Positions 60,956 to 64,000 of a DNA stretch of 64,000 bases are shown piece after piece. The notes beneath the pieces are model-generated. The model saw only the letters and a program-made list of their open reading frames with translations. It was not told where the DNA came from and did not search any database. The DNA lies in the NCBI GenBank assembly GCA_024734555.1, contig JANPWX010019802.1, positions 1,067,342 to 1,131,341 on the forward strand. The letters are read 5' to 3'. This stretch comes from Trochalopteron elliotii (lineage: Eukaryota; Chordata; Aves; Passeriformes; Leiothrichidae). The position numbers were made by a program, and so were the translations under genes. Position 1 is the first letter of the stretch; each line of letters opens with the position of its first letter.

Positions 60956-63900
60956 ATTAAGGAAGATACTTGTGTTAAATGTTAAGCCAAACTCAGAAGT
61001 ACAGATTTAATTTGATCAGAATTAATTGTTGCTGTTTGTGAAGCACGCAACTCCTCTTATGAACTAGGGAAATCCCTGGTAGCATCTACACATCCCTATG
61101 CATTAGACATTCATAGTGTATCTAGCTGAAGTAGGTAGCCACACGTGGTCTCTCAGTGTGTGTTAAGCAGGTGAGTTTCCATCACTGAATTTAAGATGTG
61201 TCCTTATCCTGATTTGTTTTTGAACATACTAGTGGGTTTCAGAAAAATTATAACTTTTTATAGACAGGGGGTTGTGGCAAAAAAATTGCACTCAGCTTTG
61301 AGTAGGTACATTCTGGTTTAAAATGCCCTTCTCCTAAAAGAAAATTTACAACAGGCTTCTCTGAGGTAGAGAGGAGCCTTCAGGAACAGCAATATGTAAG
61401 AAGTGAGTAGTTAGAGACAGTTTCTCCTTTTGTTAAAGCCTCAGTGCTTAAAGTACACGCCCTAGAAGCAAAATTCCTTACTTTTCCAGACTAAAACTAT
61501 TCTCTTTCTGTCTTCCTTCATTTAATCTTTCATTTCTTGTTTGATTTGGAGATGTATCGCTTTGATGTATTTATTTTTGCTGCATCTGTCCTTCTCCTTG
61601 CAGTTCTGAAACTAATTTCTGTAATTATAAAATACGGACTCAAGTACCAGCAATTATATCATTTGCTTGCACAAATGTCAAAGTTGGTCACAGAATTTTT
61701 GTAGAATTAATTTATACATTTCAGTGTAACAGTTGATACTCTTGGATAATAGCAACATAAGATTGTGTCCAGCCAAGAATTTAAGAGAAACAGTAGTTAA
61801 AACCACTGCTTGCTTAGGTGCTAAGTTTCAAGAAAGGCAAAACCAATTTTGCAGCAAAGTTTTTTTTATCAATGAAAAATATGGACTGTCAGTTACTCTC
61901 AGGGAAAAAGTGAGAATGATTCATAGTGTGGGGAAAAAAAAGAAAGCTCTGAGGCCCATGTCATGTAGGTGGACAAACCCAAAATTTGATTAACAGTTTC
62001 TGCGTGCTCATAGACATCTACATCATAAAAAATTGGCTATGTTCATAGGTGATCTGTTATCTTAAATTTGGAGAGTGATGTAGATTAATTATTGTTGCCA
62101 GGTAATTAATTTCTCCATTCTGGTATGGATGGATTGTGCTCCAGTAGATATTCTCCATAGCCTGTGTTTGATTCTCAAGTTGCATATTCTTTAGTGTTGT
62201 TACTAGTTATTGTTTCTGTCCCCAGCTTTCAAGGGTTTTCTACTGCTGTCACTGAGTGAATTTTTTTCCCCTTGCATCCCTTGTATTCCTTGTAATTGAC
62301 AGTGAAATTATGTCTTCTGTATAATTAGGAGCCAGCAGTTAGTATAACATGACCCTTTCCCTTCATAATCTTGCTTACTTCAGCCTCCATAAATTCTGTG
62401 CAAGTGTGCTGCCCATTGTCTGTGTTTCCTTCTTTTAAAGTCCTGCTGGTCTGACAGGGAGAGCTGTGGCTCGTGCTGTATGCTGGGCAGCCTTGCTGCC
62501 ACCTTCCTGTTGTCAGTGCATGGTCTTCTGCAAACAAGTCCTTTGTGCTGTGGAGAGCACTGCCCTGATTTAGATGTAAACAACACGTCCCTTGGTGTTT
62601 TATTGCTGTGTCCTTGGCTAACAGCACAGACCATTCTGTTTATTATTGTTCCATTGGGTTTTTTGATACTTGCACACACAAGTTTGCATCCCTGCTTCAT
62701 TTACACCAATATTAATATTATTATGTTTATCTCCAGTTGTCTCTGGACTCAGATCTTACTAGTATATATGTGGATTTTATCCAGTTACATCCTCTTTTTG
62801 TGATTTATCACGTGTTAGAAAAAGGAATGATCTGTTTAATATAATTCATCACGTCCCTTTTTGGTGAAAAATTATGTATACTGTGTTGAGGTTGTAATAC
62901 CTTTTTACTGGTAAATTCATGCTCACCTATTTGTGTGTGTACATGTACACAACCTTTGTCTACACATGCAAAAAAAATTCAGATAGTGATGGTGATGACT
63001 TTTTTTGTGTGTTTGAAAACTATTCAGATACATTAAAAAATTCTTAAAAATAACCTGCCTCCCTGGAGAAATGATGCTCAAAAGATGAGGTGATCATGCT
63101 TTAAAGCTTATTTGTGTAACATTGCATGTATCCACTGTTCTGTCACTACTGTAGTGTCTAAGTAATGAAAAGTGACCAAGTACCATGTTTCTCCATAGTG
63201 TGCTGGGTGTGCTCTGCCCTGTTGGGATTTTGTTTCAGCAACTTAGGCAAGGACAGGACAGAGTCAAGGATGAAAATTAATCTTAAGTAGATCTATTTCA
63301 AAATAGTGATTTTGAAAACTTTGGCTTCCCAAGGCATCAATCAAACTTAACCCACAGTGAAAAGGCAAAATTAAATCAGCCTGTAGAGTCAAGCTATGAT
63401 TCTGTAGGCATGCTGCAGAATTTCAGGATGGGAGAGTCACATGATTCTTTCTGGAAGCAAAGAAAATCAAATAGCTGGGTGCCTCCAAGTTTTGCTTAAA
63501 GTAAAAAATGTTTGTGCCATAGGGTAGCTTAAAATATTTTTGCACGTGCAAAAAACTATTCTTTAATGCATGAGGTTCAGCCTGGTTTGAGGGCCAGATC
63601 TCATGGGCGATGGGTTACTGATGATGTGAAAGCAGGTGCCAAGGTGCTGAAATAAATGAATCTCTACAAAAAAATAGCAGTAAAGGTCTCCTCAGTTCAC
63701 TGCTAAAACTTTATTGGTCAACCTGACAAAATGAAGCACAAAAGATTAATAGAATGGAGGACTGACAGACTGACTATCCTAATGTTCTTGAGTGTCCCGT
63801 GTGACAGTCTCTGCCTCTTAACAGCCTCTTCTGCTTATGGTCTTTTTCACTGACCTGCTTGTTCTGTATCTGGGTTCTGCACTTACATCCTGCTTTACCT

Positions 63901-64000
63901 GTTGAACCAGCACTTGGTGGTGTTTGCAGTGTTTCTGTGTACACTGAAGCAGCAAAGCTTTGAGCAAGAGTGTACACAAAATGCTCAGGGGAATTTAATG
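60956..64000. other. MAST4 intron, nothing recognised
   Basis: AT-rich intron to the end of the window. The open frames on both strands at 62325-62803 overlap one another and lack splice signals or family resemblance. No CR1 or LTR was recognised. Confidence 0.5.

Noticed and set aside
62325..62803. Three overlapping frames of 100-107 codons on both strands
   Set aside because: They overlap one another, have no splice or promoter context and no recognisable protein.

Overview
This window is vertebrate nuclear DNA, almost certainly from a songbird. It is AT-rich and intronic, with many CR1 LINE fragments carrying the avian ATTCTGTG-type 3' end. It also holds a tRNA-Ile-headed SINE with a CR1-like tail (the TguSINE1 type known from songbirds), two ERV LTRs of bird type and two assembly gaps. 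Nothing bacterial or viral-genomic is present.

The one protein gene I can place is MAST4 (microtubule-associated serine/threonine kinase 4), on the + strand. Two N-terminal coding exons are recognisable. The first is at 4364-4485 and ends in LGQSAPSLTASL. The second is at 57562-57593 and encodes KELSLPRRGS plus two bases of the next Phe codon. Their phases fit (0 to 0), and joined they give the MAST-family stretch that precedes the DUF1908 and kinase regions. Between them, at 35839-35913, sits a 75-nt open block with a strong acceptor and a GTGAGT donor. It is also phase 0 at both ends, and its upstream pyrimidine tract has a 105-nt AG-free zone. I read it as a probable in-frame cassette exon adding 25 residues. 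All three exons span about 53 kb, so the window is nearly all intron.

Layout. 1-4363: intron with an old LTR at 1574-2100. 4364-4485: MAST4 exon. 4486-35838: intron with CR1 copies at about 6957 and 16128, and a CpG island at about 20190-21075. The island contains a 199-bp-period tandem repeat cut by a 385-N gap, and may be an internal promoter with a first exon. 35839-35913: cassette exon. 35914-57561: intron with a CR1-dense block (38.1-46.5 kb, including a head-to-head CR1 pair) and a long CTTTT repeat broken by a 349-N gap. 57562-57593: MAST4 exon. 57594-64000: intron with a 989-bp solo LTR flanked by a perfect 5-bp duplication, then the SINE.

The most interesting reading is splicing and promoter control of the MAST4 N terminus. 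It rests on a PTB-style cassette exon, a possible CpG-island alternative start whose reading frame leaves in the matching phase, and a very long CUUUU repeat in the downstream intron. All three need transcript data.
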